Assembly: GCF_949628265.1 (NCBI RefSeq)
Contig: NC_088788.1
Span: forward strand, 31,916,335-31,980,334
DNA: 64,000 nt
Source of the DNA: Cloeon dipterum
Taxonomy: Eukaryota > Arthropoda > Insecta > Ephemeroptera > Baetidae
Reading direction: 5' to 3'
Shown: piece after piece, positions 47,957-58,541 of the stretch
Position numbering within the stretch: position 1 is the first letter of the stretch
Layout of the letters: every line of letters starts with the position of its first letter
The notes under the pieces: model-generated
Seen by the model: only the letters and a program-made list of their open reading frames with translations
What the model was told of the DNA's origin: nothing
Databases searched by the model: none
Made by a program: the position numbers and the translations under genes

Positions 47957-50848
47957 ATGGTGAAGCCTAAACCGGCGGTGAAGAGGGACAATTTGATGTC
48001 AATTAAGGTTGAAGAAATCATCAAAGAGCTTTTTGAGCTGCAAAAAGCTGATGCACACTCAGAGATTTCAGAGCTGTGCAAACGCTACAGCCCCTTGTTC
48101 ACTGCTCAGGTAAATTTTTGTTCATATGATATCATTCAATAAATTGATACCTGGGAATTAATTCGTTTATCAAAACAGAGGTTCAATTTCGCCAAAATGC
48201 CACCAAACGGGTATAGGTTGTTCCTTCATGCTCGTGGCATCAAACTCGCAGCACTACCCAAAGACAAGCGTCAAGAAGCTGAAATTCCTATTTGGAATCA
48301 TATGGATAAAAGAACACAAGAATACTTCAACAACCGAGCTATCAAACTCGCTTTTCTTCAAAGAGTGATTCATGAAACTCATGCTGGATCGATGACTGTC
48401 CTCAAAAATTTGAAAGAGTCTGAAATCCAGATGTGGACCACTCACGATCCAAAAGCGGCCGAAAAATTTGACAAGATGGAATTCAGGGCTTTTGATAGGA
48501 GAAGCCCATGCAACCCAACCCCAAAGCAGCGGCGCCTGACCGCGACTTCTGATAGAGACGATTGTGACGAGAGTGAGGACTTCTGTCCTAGCCTTAAACT
48601 TAAGATTAAGATTCCAAAACGACCACGCGGACGTCCGAAACAGGTGGCTGCCGAGGGCATTGCTGATTGCCTCAAACTTCGAAACCGCAAGTTTCAGCGC
48701 CCCAAAAGGACAATAAAAAAGAAGAATTTTGATGCCTATGTTGAGGTTAGTATGGGAGAAAGAGAATAATCGATTTAATACGATAAAGAATTTATCCTTG
48801 TTGAGAATCATTTCAATTCAACTTTCAACTTTTTCCGCACTCATCATTTTTGTACGTAGCTTCCATCAGGAATATTTTTGGTCCCTAGTTAAGCTTTTCA
48901 CGAAAAATATTTTCTGGGTTTGGCCTGGTCCCAGGAAAATTTTCTTTTATATTCGTGAAAACAATTTCCCGCGAATCTCTGCTCGCTTGATGTCATTTTA
49001 TTTAAATGCCTGGAAAAGGAGTTAAAGGTGTCAAATTTTAAATTAAAAACAACTATATTTCTCTTGCTATGTGAGGCGCGCAAAGTAAACAGCACGCACG
49101 CAAAATTAAAAAATCTAATTGTTTTGTCTATTCTTCCCTGGCTCCCTTCACTGGCTCCCTTCACTCATATAACCGCTTAAATACTTCTGCTCTGGATCCA
49201 AGTATTCCCGGGTACCTGAATAAATCCCAGCCCGATGGATGCTCTAGTGTGAATAGGCCTTTTTTACCAAGAACAGCTTAAGTCTTTAAATACAAAGAAT
49301 ATTAAATTTTAATTCATATTATTGTTAAATTGATCTTGGAATTTCTATGCTGAAAAACCATAGTTCATAATAACACACTCAATCTGCATTTAATTAAACG
49401 TTATTTAATCACTGAAATATTTCTGCGTACTGTCTACACCTGTACTTAATAAACAATATTATGATACTGCGTGCTTAATACCTGGTTTGCTCCAGCCTTT
49501 TTGCACTAGATCTCAATCATGAATGCCAGGGTGTCTCAAATTACTACAATTTTATTCAACACAGATCAGCGAAAGCGAGGATGAGGACTGTATGACAGAC
49601 GTGCAGCCACTCGACTCGCACTCAGACGTTGAAAGTCCATTGCCAGAAGAAGAGCCTTGCACAGCTCTTTCCCAGCATGCTGTCATGGAAGAATCAAGTA
49701 CTCCTGCTTGCACAACTGTAGCTGTGACTGGAAGAGAATTAGTGCAATATGCAGGATCTTCCAACAGTAACTCATCTGGTAACAGTCTGTTTTTGCTTTT
49801 GGGGCCTAAATATTACATTTAGGTAAATTTCAGGCAACTTTGAGGTTGAACATTTTGTCCCAGAGAAAGGCTGCTCCAGGGGTGCCTTAACTATGTTTGA
49901 ACCACCTTACTCCACCAACTCCTGGTTTTTCGCTCAAGTCAAAAACAAAAACAGTTGGTCTGCTCTGAAAGAAGAGCGCAAAGCCATTGCTGATGTCGAG
50001 TTGTTTCCCCTCTCAGCTGAACGTATGGAATGCAGTACTAAATTTTTACAGGGAACATAAATCAAATCGTTTTGCAGAAACTCCACCAGCCATTGAGGGT
50101 CGCTATGATGTGGCACTTTTGCCAGTAGAGGAATCGGATGTAGTGATGCGTGAAGAAGAAGCCATAGCCGAACGAGCAGTTGTGCTGGCGTTTGAACGTA
50201 AACATTTCACTATCACCTTTTGACTGGTCTAGTAAATCCTTGCCATTTTAACAGAGGACAGAAACCTTTTAACAAATGACCCTAATTGGTTTGCCGGAGC
50301 GTCTTCGCCTGAATACTCCACCCAGCGTCAAGCACACAACAGATGTGGTATGAAGCATGAAAACACTAGCTAATCTGGATGAATATTTTGTTATTTTTGT
50401 CATTTATGTTGCAGAAGTGGAGCAGATTATTCAGGAAGTCACCTTTTCCTTGGAGACTGGAGAAACCACTTCCATCGATTCCACCGTTCGCCACATCTCA
50501 TATGATTTGAACTGCTTGGAAACTGTGCCTAATTCTGATGGTAAGATTTCAGTTCAAACTTTTTTTGTTAAGATACTAAAGTCTATTCTGGTTTCAGAAA
50601 CAGACTACCCTGCTAATGAAGTGGTGCTGTTCAGTGGAATTGACAAGGAAGATGCTGGGCCAAGTGGTAACGCTATTGAGGAACCTTTTGACTCACTTGA
50701 CTTGGCCGACCAAGATGACAATAATTGCTACAGTATCTTGAGCCAGCAATATGGATCGCTGAATCCATTGATTGATGAAATGATCTTCAATTCAAACGCA
50801 GACTTTGACAAGGACCTGGCCTATCCAAATAACTCCGTTGATGCGTAA
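47957..50848 (+). CDS. HMG-box-like / AT-hook nuclear protein (570 aa), unnamed
   Basis: Coding exons are 47957-48109, 48179-48745, 49565-49778, 49834-50022, 50078-50197, 50255-50347, 50415-50540 and 50598-50848 (1713 nt). Residues about 58-120 read PPNGYRLFLHARGIKL, then a helix with PIWNHM and a third helix QEYFNNRAIKLAFLQ; this resembles the Pro-x-x-Gly-Tyr start and Trp of HMG boxes, though it is diverged. A perfect AT-hook core (RPRGRPK) follows near residue 205, next to Lys/Arg-rich nuclear-localisation-like clusters. The C-terminal half (about 240-570) is acidic, rich in Glu, Asp and Ser, with casein-kinase-like ESEDED. This suggests a chromatin protein that binds AT-rich DNA and has an acidic tail. 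I do not recognise an orthologue. Exon joins rest on phase only. Confidence 0.68.
50541..50597 (+). other. 57-nt stop-free intron or retained segment
   Basis: Flanked by G|GTAAGA and TTTCAG|A, it looks like a normal short intron. Its length is a multiple of three and it has no stop in frame, so retention would add 19 residues without a frameshift. Confidence 0.55.
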
Positions 50849-52066
50849 CTGCACTTCTTTCTTGGTTTTCTCTTGTATTTCATGAATGGTAATTTTAAAT
50901 TTTAATATTTGACAATTACAGTTCTCTATTATCTCAACACAATTAAATTAAAGTCCCAGTTTACACTGGTTTGAGAAATTTTCTCAAAGATGTTGTTGCA
51001 CTAAATGACAGCGTGAATTAAACTGCTGTCAAGTAATTAAAAGAAATTGAACTGTACATTTTGTATTGAATGAAGCTAACTGCAATAATAATTCAAACCT
51101 ATGTTCACTCAACAAATTGTTGTATGCATGGAAATAAAACGGAACCTATTAAAAGCATTATTTATAAAATTTTAATTGATGGATGCAATTAGCAGAAACA
51201 ATTTGTTCTTCAATTTATGGCAGTTGATTTAAGGCCTTGCAACAGTATAAAAATTTCTAACATTTTAAGTGCTTGCAGGCGACATATTCTTGGCAGATTT
51301 TGATTCCTCTTGTTGAGAAGTTCTATTCAACTGTGTCATGACACTTATAATCTCTTTGTTTTGAAATAAAATCCCATTTTAAGGGGGAGACAGTCCTTAC
51401 CATTTGAAAAGCATGTTAACCATTCAAAAATTAACAGCTTGCTTACTTAAAAGTGATCAATGTTGGATTCAACTGATTCAATGGGTTGATTTCATGCATT
51501 AGTAAAAAGGATTTTCCTGGCTTTTGCAGAATCAATCTTTTTTAAAGTGGAAGTGTTTCAGATAACATCTTATAATGTATTTTTTTTGCATTAAATTTAG
51601 TAAGAAAATCAAACCCCCAAGGTGAAAATGAACGTTCCAGTTCACGCTGCCTTTTTATCAGCACGACACGTGTCGTTCCCACGCTCTGCGTACCGCGCGG
51701 GTCTGGAGGAATGCCGGCAACGCGCATGTCAGAATGAATGGAGTACGGACCCCTCCCACTTTCGATGTCGCCTTCGCACATCTGATTTGACAGAAAAGCG
51801 ATAATACATAATAGTAATGAAGTGACGGTTCGCTGCTGGTGCTGGTTGTTATTTCTGGTAAACACGACTGAATGGGTATGTAATGATATTTTAGAACTTA
51901 ACCTGACAGTGCGCGGGGCTAGCATTTTAAATTTCAACGGGACGAGCTCAGAGCATCTTGCTGGTCACGCGTGCAGTATTGATTTGATAGCATTTTTTTT
52001 TTGCTAATACCCCTAATACCTAATGGCGTGAATTTTTTCAGGTCAAGACACTGCATAGCCACAAAA
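50849..52066. other. Spacer between HMG-like gene and hyccin
   Basis: Contains the HMG-like gene 3' UTR and, toward the right, the hyccin promoter region. An acceptor-like TTTTTTCAG ending at 52040 suggests a 5' UTR intron before the hyccin ATG. Short open frames on the minus strand have no recognisable domain. A stretch at 51360-51420 resembles 13395-13455. Confidence 0.5.
51133..51138 (+). terminator. Putative poly(A) signal of HMG-like gene
   Basis: AATAAA about 285 nt downstream of the stop. Confidence 0.5.
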
Positions 52067-54997
52067 ATGAAGAGCACAGACACAGAGTCGGTAATTAAAA
52101 GCTGGCTGCATGAATGCCAACACATCAGCCAAGAGGATTACACTAGCTTTGCGAGAAATCTTTCCGAAAGAGAGGACACTGCAACAGCAATTTTCAGAGT
52201 TCTCGAAGACCGGATTAAATATGCTGAGGTATGTACATATTAAAATTTCAATCATAATAGAATTTAGATTAATTTGATTTCCAGTGCATCGAGCCAGTTG
52301 TTGGGCAGCTGTACAGCTTTTACCAGAGCCAAAACCGAAGTTTACAAAGTTACACTTTGCAGTTTCTGCCGTCACTCGTTTTTGTTTGTTTGAATTGCGT
52401 AGCTCATGGTGATAAGCAGGTATTCTTATCGTCCGTCAGTTATATTATTATTTGCTTAAAAATAATTTCATTTTTACAGAGCTGCCCTACCGTCGAAACA
52501 CTCTTACTCGGCATGTACAATCAAGAGCTTCTTGATAAATCAGGAAAACCCAGGGTTTTTAATTTTCGAATGCCATCACTTGCCCAGGCCTCAGTTTATC
52601 ATGAAGTATACTAAATTTATAGATGCAAATATAAATACTTAACATGAATTGTTTAGCCCATGAGTTTGGCACCAGCAAGTTTGACGGAGAGTGCACTGCG
52701 AAGGTTGGAAGAATGCAATACCCACCTGGTGCAAAAGGGACCTTATCAACCTGAAGAGAAACTTATTGCCCAAAACAGGCTGCCTGTGATTTCGGCTCTT
52801 ATGTTTCTGTACAACAGTCAACTGTCCATCATTCCTGATTTTGCCTCCGAGTTTCTTTGCAAAGCGGTTTCCAGGCTAGAATTGATCTCACAATTTAAGA
52901 CTTTTTCCTAATGATTGGAATGATCACATAGGTTGGTCACCCAGGGCTTCAGCAAGCAATCCTCACACCAACGCTCGTCTTACGACTCAACTTTGGTTCC
53001 ACCTACCTTACCTAGAATACCAGTGAACTCTGAATTTTTGTTGGAGCTTCTCACTGCAATTCACCATGCACTGTAAGGAAAACTTTTGATTTTAAAGTTG
53101 CTTGATTTAATAAAATGGATCAATCAGGTACACTCCATACTCAAGTCTGGCAACGCAAAGTCTAGATGATGTGCACTTTCGAGCGTCTCACGAACTCCTT
53201 ACTGACGTCTTGCTAGTCACCACTGCATTAAAGAACCTGCTCCAATCTACAGGTAAGACTATTATTTCTAACTTGCCTCATCATAGAATTATAATCTATA
53301 CATTATTCTCAGTTCCCATGGGGGAAACTGCTGTGTCGGCAAATATAAGTCCGGTACTGAGCGGCAACACGGCTACGGCACACAAGTCTTTGATCACGAA
53401 CGCCTCGTTCCGCACGAAAAAGTTGCCAGGTAAGCTTGGATTGCTTGCTAAACTCTTGCTCACACTGAACTACAACATATTGTTTTGAGTGACTTGAACA
53501 ATTTGGAGCAAGCAGCCAGGTTTTGAAAATTAGACCTAGTCACTGCTTGACGTATTCTTTGGCATTAGCGGGGGTAGCAAGCTAGGGGGTGGCTTCTAAC
53601 AGGGCACTGACTGTTTGGCCAGATGACATTGAGGCGCCGCCCGAGGCCGAGTTTGAATGGACGGTCGAAAGTAATGTTGACGAGAGGCGCCGCAGCGGAG
53701 TTGAGCCCCGAAATCAGTTGTCGCCTGAGGCAGGCATTGGGAGGGGGTCGAGGAGACTGTCTGAGGGGCTGCTAATGATTGGCTCGTTGTGGAAATCGCT
53801 TGCAAAAGGGCCAGTTCAGTGAAAAATGTACGCCGTAAGAATTTTTCTACACCAAAAATATGCACAGATCACTCACATTCAGAGGACTTGAAATTATATT
53901 TTCAATTTAAGTCTATAGCATTTTTGTTGAGAAACTTTACACCAAGAAACCACTCTGCACAATTAAATTAAAAATTTACCCTTATTAATGGCATAATTCC
54001 CGGTTGTTTTGAGATAAATGTATTAGCCCCCATACTTCAGCCTGTGGATTTCTCCAATCTGCAAGGACGAAATTCACGACACTGTTTCATTTAATACACC
54101 TCTTAAGTCCTCGAATGAAATTGATCAAACACTTAGGGTAGTCGCATCAAAGCTAGTAGATGGGATCTAGCACCAGAAACGTAAGCTCTTTCAGTAAAGG
54201 CAGTGAGCATGGCAAGCAGCTTATGCAGTTGACTAGCTCGTGTAAAGCTTTTGGCGATTTTTAGGATTTTTAGACAAATTTGCATCTCGTATACGTTGCG
54301 AACCAACATTGTTAGTCACAGTTCGGCTTACCCCACGAAAAACACTTTCTGTAAATACATTGCAACCCCCTATAGGAGATAGTGCCCCATTGGAAATCCT
54401 CTTGCCAGGCAGTTCCTTGTTCCATTTCGTTCATTAATGAAGATTATTTACATATTTTTCATTCATAATCTGAATTACACAAATCGCTTACTATCAAGGA
54501 TTAGATGCATTTTCATTTTGCGACTAATATCGTTTGGGCATCGTTTAAAGGTTTAATGTCAATAATGTCGCGAAGCTTCTCATTTCTAACTAACACTAAC
54601 TTTTCCCTGACTGGCCTGCCTTGGCAAAGTGAAATAGCTGTGTTAACACTTGGCAACGTTCGAGACAGTTAGTATATAAACGGTGTGTTTTGCAGACGAC
54701 ATTCCAATTCAAGACAAAAAGGATGATGGCGAGGCTAAAAATTTAGAATCTATTTCCGAAGAAAATCCCGAAGGGAAGCCAAAAGCGAAAGAGAGTAGCG
54801 GCATTAAAGTCCCGATGCCAAAGTTACCCAGCCTTGTAAAGAAAAGGACGTCTTCAGATGCCAAAGCGCCCAAGGCGAACAAGAAGAAGGTCGAGATCGA
54901 GGAGCAGAGCGATGAAGTGATGTTTTCGCCTGACTCTGACTCCCAGGATGGAGGAGAGGCGTTCGACATGAAAAATATGAGAGATAGTCTGGTGTAA
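52067..54997 (+). CDS. hyccin: Hyccin (FAM126 family), PI4KA complex subunit
   Basis: Coding exons are 52067-52228, 52285-52419, 52480-52605, 52657-52874, 52932-53072, 53128-53252, 53313-53429 and last exon 54696-54997 (441 aa). Signatures include VGQLYSFY, LQFLPSL, ETLLLGMYNQELLDKSGK, PSLAQASVYHE, TESALRRLEE and RIPVNSEFLLELLTAIHHAL, aligned along the conserved N-terminal helical domain. Known role: FAM126 binds TTC7 and, with EFR3, holds PI4-kinase IIIalpha at the plasma membrane to make PI4P. The tail (from about residue 342) is Lys/Glu/Ser-rich and disordered. The exon 4 donor appears to be GC (52875). A second possible last exon is at 53623-53822, giving a 407-aa form. Confidence 0.9.
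52875..52931 (+). other. Candidate GC-AG intron in hyccin
   Basis: Exon AG is followed by GCTAGA; the acceptor is CATAG and a CCTAATG branch-like motif lies inside. The GC donor gives VSR|LVTQGFSKQ, which matches the spacing in vertebrate hyccin. The only nearby GT (52866) would need a different acceptor and would delete about seven conserved-length residues. Confidence 0.6.
53623..53822 (+). CDS. hyccin: Alternative last exon of hyccin
   Basis: The acceptor TTTGGCCAG is entered in phase 1 from the exon ending at 53429. The exon then reads Asp-Asp-Ile-Glu and continues open to a TGA at the end, 66 residues (DDIEAPPEAEFEW, then an Arg/Glu-rich stretch, SRRLSEG and GSLWKSLAKG). The other last exon also starts Asp-Asp-Ile in the same phase. 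No donor in phase 1 is seen at its end, so it behaves as a terminal exon. The encoded tail is more hydrophobic at its end than the alternative tail. Confidence 0.6.
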
Positions 54998-55193
54998 CTT
55001 AAAAATTCCTTGCTGTTTTAAATGTTACGTAGTTAGATGGCCTAATTCTAAATTTAATACTTCTTGTGAACCTGAAAGATCTCAAGTTATTGCTCCCGTC
55101 TTACAACTGCAATAATAGTTGTTCATGTTTCCTAACCTATGTTCTAATTTCACTGTAGGCGAGATTTAAAAATTGTTAACTCTGTTCAAATCT

Positions 55194-55199
55194 AATAAA
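55194..55199 (+). terminator. Putative poly(A) signal of hyccin
   Basis: AATAAA about 197 nt after the distal stop, with a second hexamer directly following. Confidence 0.6.
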
Positions 55200-55568
55200 A
55201 TAAACATGTTGATCGATTAAAGCCAAACGTTGACTCTAAATGTCTCCATCATGCTCCACTTTTGAATTAGTTCCTCTGGTCTCCCGTGCTGTACAAACTT
55301 TTTATAGTCTGCCATGCAATGAAATGAAATGCTTCAGCAGTTTATTAATTCCTTGCATGCCAGAGCCTCAAAGAGAAAATCAATAGTTTGCAAAGCCCCC
55401 CTAACGAATCCTGCTAACTGGGTTCTATCACATAATGCGTTATTGATTGTGAGACTCTGCTTATTTCCCACTGCTGCAACGTGTGTGCGTTCTGCGGAAA
55501 AGAGGATCCCAACATCCCAAAAGAAAACTGTTTTTCAACGTCGCTGTGGCAACGGCTGGCACTGTGGG

Positions 55569-58185
55569 ATGGCTGCCTCCAGGGCCAGCTTTTACCATTC
55601 GTGCCTAAAAGTGCCAGTGCACCCTGGCACCAAAATGCCTTCGCCCGGCTACGAGCGACCTTCTCTGATGTCTGACTCGCCCTCTCCTGCCAGAGGCCAC
55701 TCCAGGTCGTCTAAAATCATGTCCAGAACGTCCTCCGCAAGCTGCCCCCGTTCTAGAGCATCTTCCGCTCGGATCACCAGACCGCCCAGTGCTGATAAGT
55801 AACGCTTTTATTTGGTGCTAATCAAAAGAGGCTATAATTATAATTGCTTGACTAGGTCCACTGATTTATTGGCAGGGCTCGCGCCCGTATTAAAGTTTTA
55901 TGAATCTATTCCCGACTACAATGATCTCAATCACTTGGACGACAAAGACTTCTACGCGCGGGTCAGAGAACTGCGCTTCTTGCAACGTAATTATATCAGT
56001 TCGATGAGGGATCCAAACTCGAACAAAAGCGTGTCAGCAAATTGGAAAGATGGCCTGCAGGTATTTAAAACATAATAGTGATTTTTCTGTCATTAATTTT
56101 GCAAATGTAAAGGGAAGTAAATGCCCAATCAACACAAGCAGAGCGGCAACTCCGTACAGTGCTTCAAGTTCATCTTTGCGCACAGGCAGCCCGTGGGCGA
56201 AAATCGCTTGGGGCCAGATGGCGAATTGCAAAGCCACTGATGAGGTTTTCAGTTCAACTATTTCGTCACCACTCTCTTCCCCTCAGAGAACTAACAAAAA
56301 GCGCCCCCCAAAAGGAAGGCGAAGGGCCAAAAACCCCTCCAGTAGGCAGAGGTAAATTTAAAAAAAAAGTTGTTTATATTTTTAAGAAACTTTCACCTCA
56401 TTAATTGATATCTTAAAATCTTAATCAGCATCAGCAGGTGCGCCTGGCAAGACTCCTTTGAGCTCCTGTCGGAATCCGAGGATGAAATAATAAAACAAGC
56501 TGCAGAAAGAGCGCGCACAAAGAATGTGGCTTGGCGCGAGCCTCAGTTCACGGTGCCAAAACCGTTTCGAATGACCAAAAGGGAGGAGGAAGAGCACCTG
56601 TACCAGCAACTACGGCGCGACCTACTGCTGTCCCCAGCAAGCCCTCCAACCTCCAGGAGAACTCCGTCCCCTGTCAAAGGCTATGAAGTGCCTCTTACCT
56701 CTCGATTACCAATGTACCACGCGATTTTGCTTGAGCAGGAGAAGCGCCGCGAAAGACAAAAGCGGAAGAGTAAGGCCAGGTTATTGGCCAAAGTGAAACC
56801 CTTCAGCTTTGACCTTTCGCCGAGAAGGAGCGTTAGTCCTCTGCGGAAGAACTGGAAGTCACTGCCTGAATTGAGGGAGCTTGAGCACGAGCGTCCATGC
56901 AGAAGTGTGTTTAAGGCGACGCCAATGCCTTGGCAGATATATGGCATTGAGGCAGAAATCAGGCGACAAGAGGAGGAATACTTGAGGTTGAAATTAATTG
57001 TTTTGCATCCTTAAATGGCGTTAAAGTTCAACACAAGAGTTTTATGAAAATCAATGAAACAACTATTGATTTAAAGAAAATAACCAGCGCGCGTTGAAAT
57101 GAACAAAAAAAATTTTCAGTCCAGCAGATGACTTTAAGATTTTTCTGTATTTTTTAAAATTAATTGTAGTGCTCAAAATGCCTTACTTAAAAAATTTTAT
57201 GATTTTGGGAAAAATGATCGATTTTTCTGTCAATTTAGACAACTGAGGAAGCAAGTCCGAGCAGAAGAACTGTTAGCGCAATCTTGTCTTCCCAGCTCGA
57301 TGCAGAAGTACAACAGATGCAGGTCCTTGAGCCCTGAGACGAGATTATCAAGAGCGGTTGGGTTCCTCGATACTTAATGAGATACTAAACTAGCAGTGCA
57401 TTTGGTTAAAGAGTTCAGCTGTTGAAGAGCACAACCCCAGGAAGTACAGGTCTCCTTACGCCAGCACCTCGAACAGTCGCACTGCCAGCAGAGTGTCTTC
57501 GGCCCGACGAGCATCTCCCATCAGGAACAACCTGGCTGCTGTACTAAGGATAGAGTCTTGCAGGTGAAAAATGCTGTCATCACTGCCAACAACTGTGGTA
57601 ATATGAGGTGTCCACTATATCTTCTAGCAGGCGGCGTGCAGAGCGCGAGGCGGCCCTCCGCCTGGAAGAAGCTCGACAGCTGGAAGAAGTGAAGACCAGA
57701 GCAAAGGTGATGCGTCGGCGGCCGGCGTGGAGGAGAATGGCCAACGTCAGCGCCAGAAGGGATTTGGCTCTGAGGACAGAGGTGCGCAGAGAGGAGGAGA
57801 GAAGCAGAAGGGACGAGCACGCTCGACACATGGGCAGCATGATGAACCGGGTTCTTGAAATTCCAACGCTCTTTGAAAGGCAACAGCAGGTAATTTGAAA
57901 TTTGATAGCTCTGGAATTTAATATTTTGTTTTTTTTTATTCAGGAGGGGCTGCGTTACAAATTATTGGAGGCAAAAGCTAAGGAAGGTCAGCGCCGGAAA
58001 CAACATGAACTGCGAAAGCATAGAATAGTAAGTTATAACTAAAATATAAATACTAGTCCAATACAATATTATCACAGAGCTTTTCCCCTGAGGATGAGAA
58101 AAAAGATGACGAACCAGAATTTGAGGGCAAAGACGAAGAAAATAGAAGGGATTGCGAAGAAATAGAAGAAGAGCTGGAACATTAA
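55569..58185 (+). CDS. FAM161: FAM161 family ciliary/centriolar protein (about 648 aa)
   Basis: Coding exons are 55569-55798, 55856-56060, 56113-56351, 56438-56986, 57239-57361, 57414-57563, 57631-57889, 57944-58027 and 58078-58185. Family landmarks appear in order: DFYARVRELRFLQ, FTVPKPFRMTKREEEE, KVKPFSFDL, a FKATPMPWQIYG box, EEYLRLRKQVRAEELL-like helix (split by an intron), a long Arg/Glu helix, IPTLFERQQQ, and an acidic Glu-rich C-terminus. Known role: FAM161A lies on the inner wall of centrioles and the connecting cilium and binds microtubules. Length is close to human FAM161A. The start is uncertain because the frame stays open upstream to 55329; the ATG in AASRAS is chosen as the first near the Ser/Pro-rich disordered segment. 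The acceptor at 56112 and the intron 57362-57413 (TACTAAC branch) are chosen to keep frame. Confidence 0.87.
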
Positions 58186-58541
58186 AAAATGTAAACTAGC
58201 CAAATCGTAATTTGTTGTCTGTTTTGTATTTGTAAACTTAAAAACTACAATATTATGCTGCATGATGTAAATGGAGTTAAATACAAAAATGTCTTGTGAT
58301 GCTTTCAATGAACCTCTCAATTCAACACACAATAATAAAATAAAATCAAATGAATTAAAAACTAGCAATTCATTTTTATCTCAATAGGGAAGACTGTCTA
58401 ATTTCCGTTGTACTTTGTACACGACGGTCGTGAGCAATTATTAATCGGCCTATGAATAAATTATTGGTGAGATGAATCACAACCCAAACCTCTCTAGCGC
58501 ACTAATCAACAGTATTATAATGTAGTCCTTGCTGGTACTTG
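58186..58541. other. Convergent 3' gap
   Basis: Holds the 3' UTRs of FAM161 (+) and the serine protease homologue (-). No further gene is seen. Confidence 0.6.
58334..58339 (+). terminator. Putative poly(A) signal of FAM161 gene
   Basis: AATAAA about 150 nt beyond the stop, in the 356-bp gap before the convergent serine protease homologue gene. Confidence 0.55.

Noticed and set aside
48254-48811. 185-codon minus-strand open frame
   Set aside because: Antisense shadow of the large second exon of the HMG-like gene, which has the recognisable AT-hook on the plus strand.
53603-53822. Using the acceptor ending at 53602 for the alternative hyccin exon
   Set aside because: Entering there in phase 1 gives an immediate TGA. 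The acceptor ending at 53622 keeps the frame and yields Asp-Asp-Ile.
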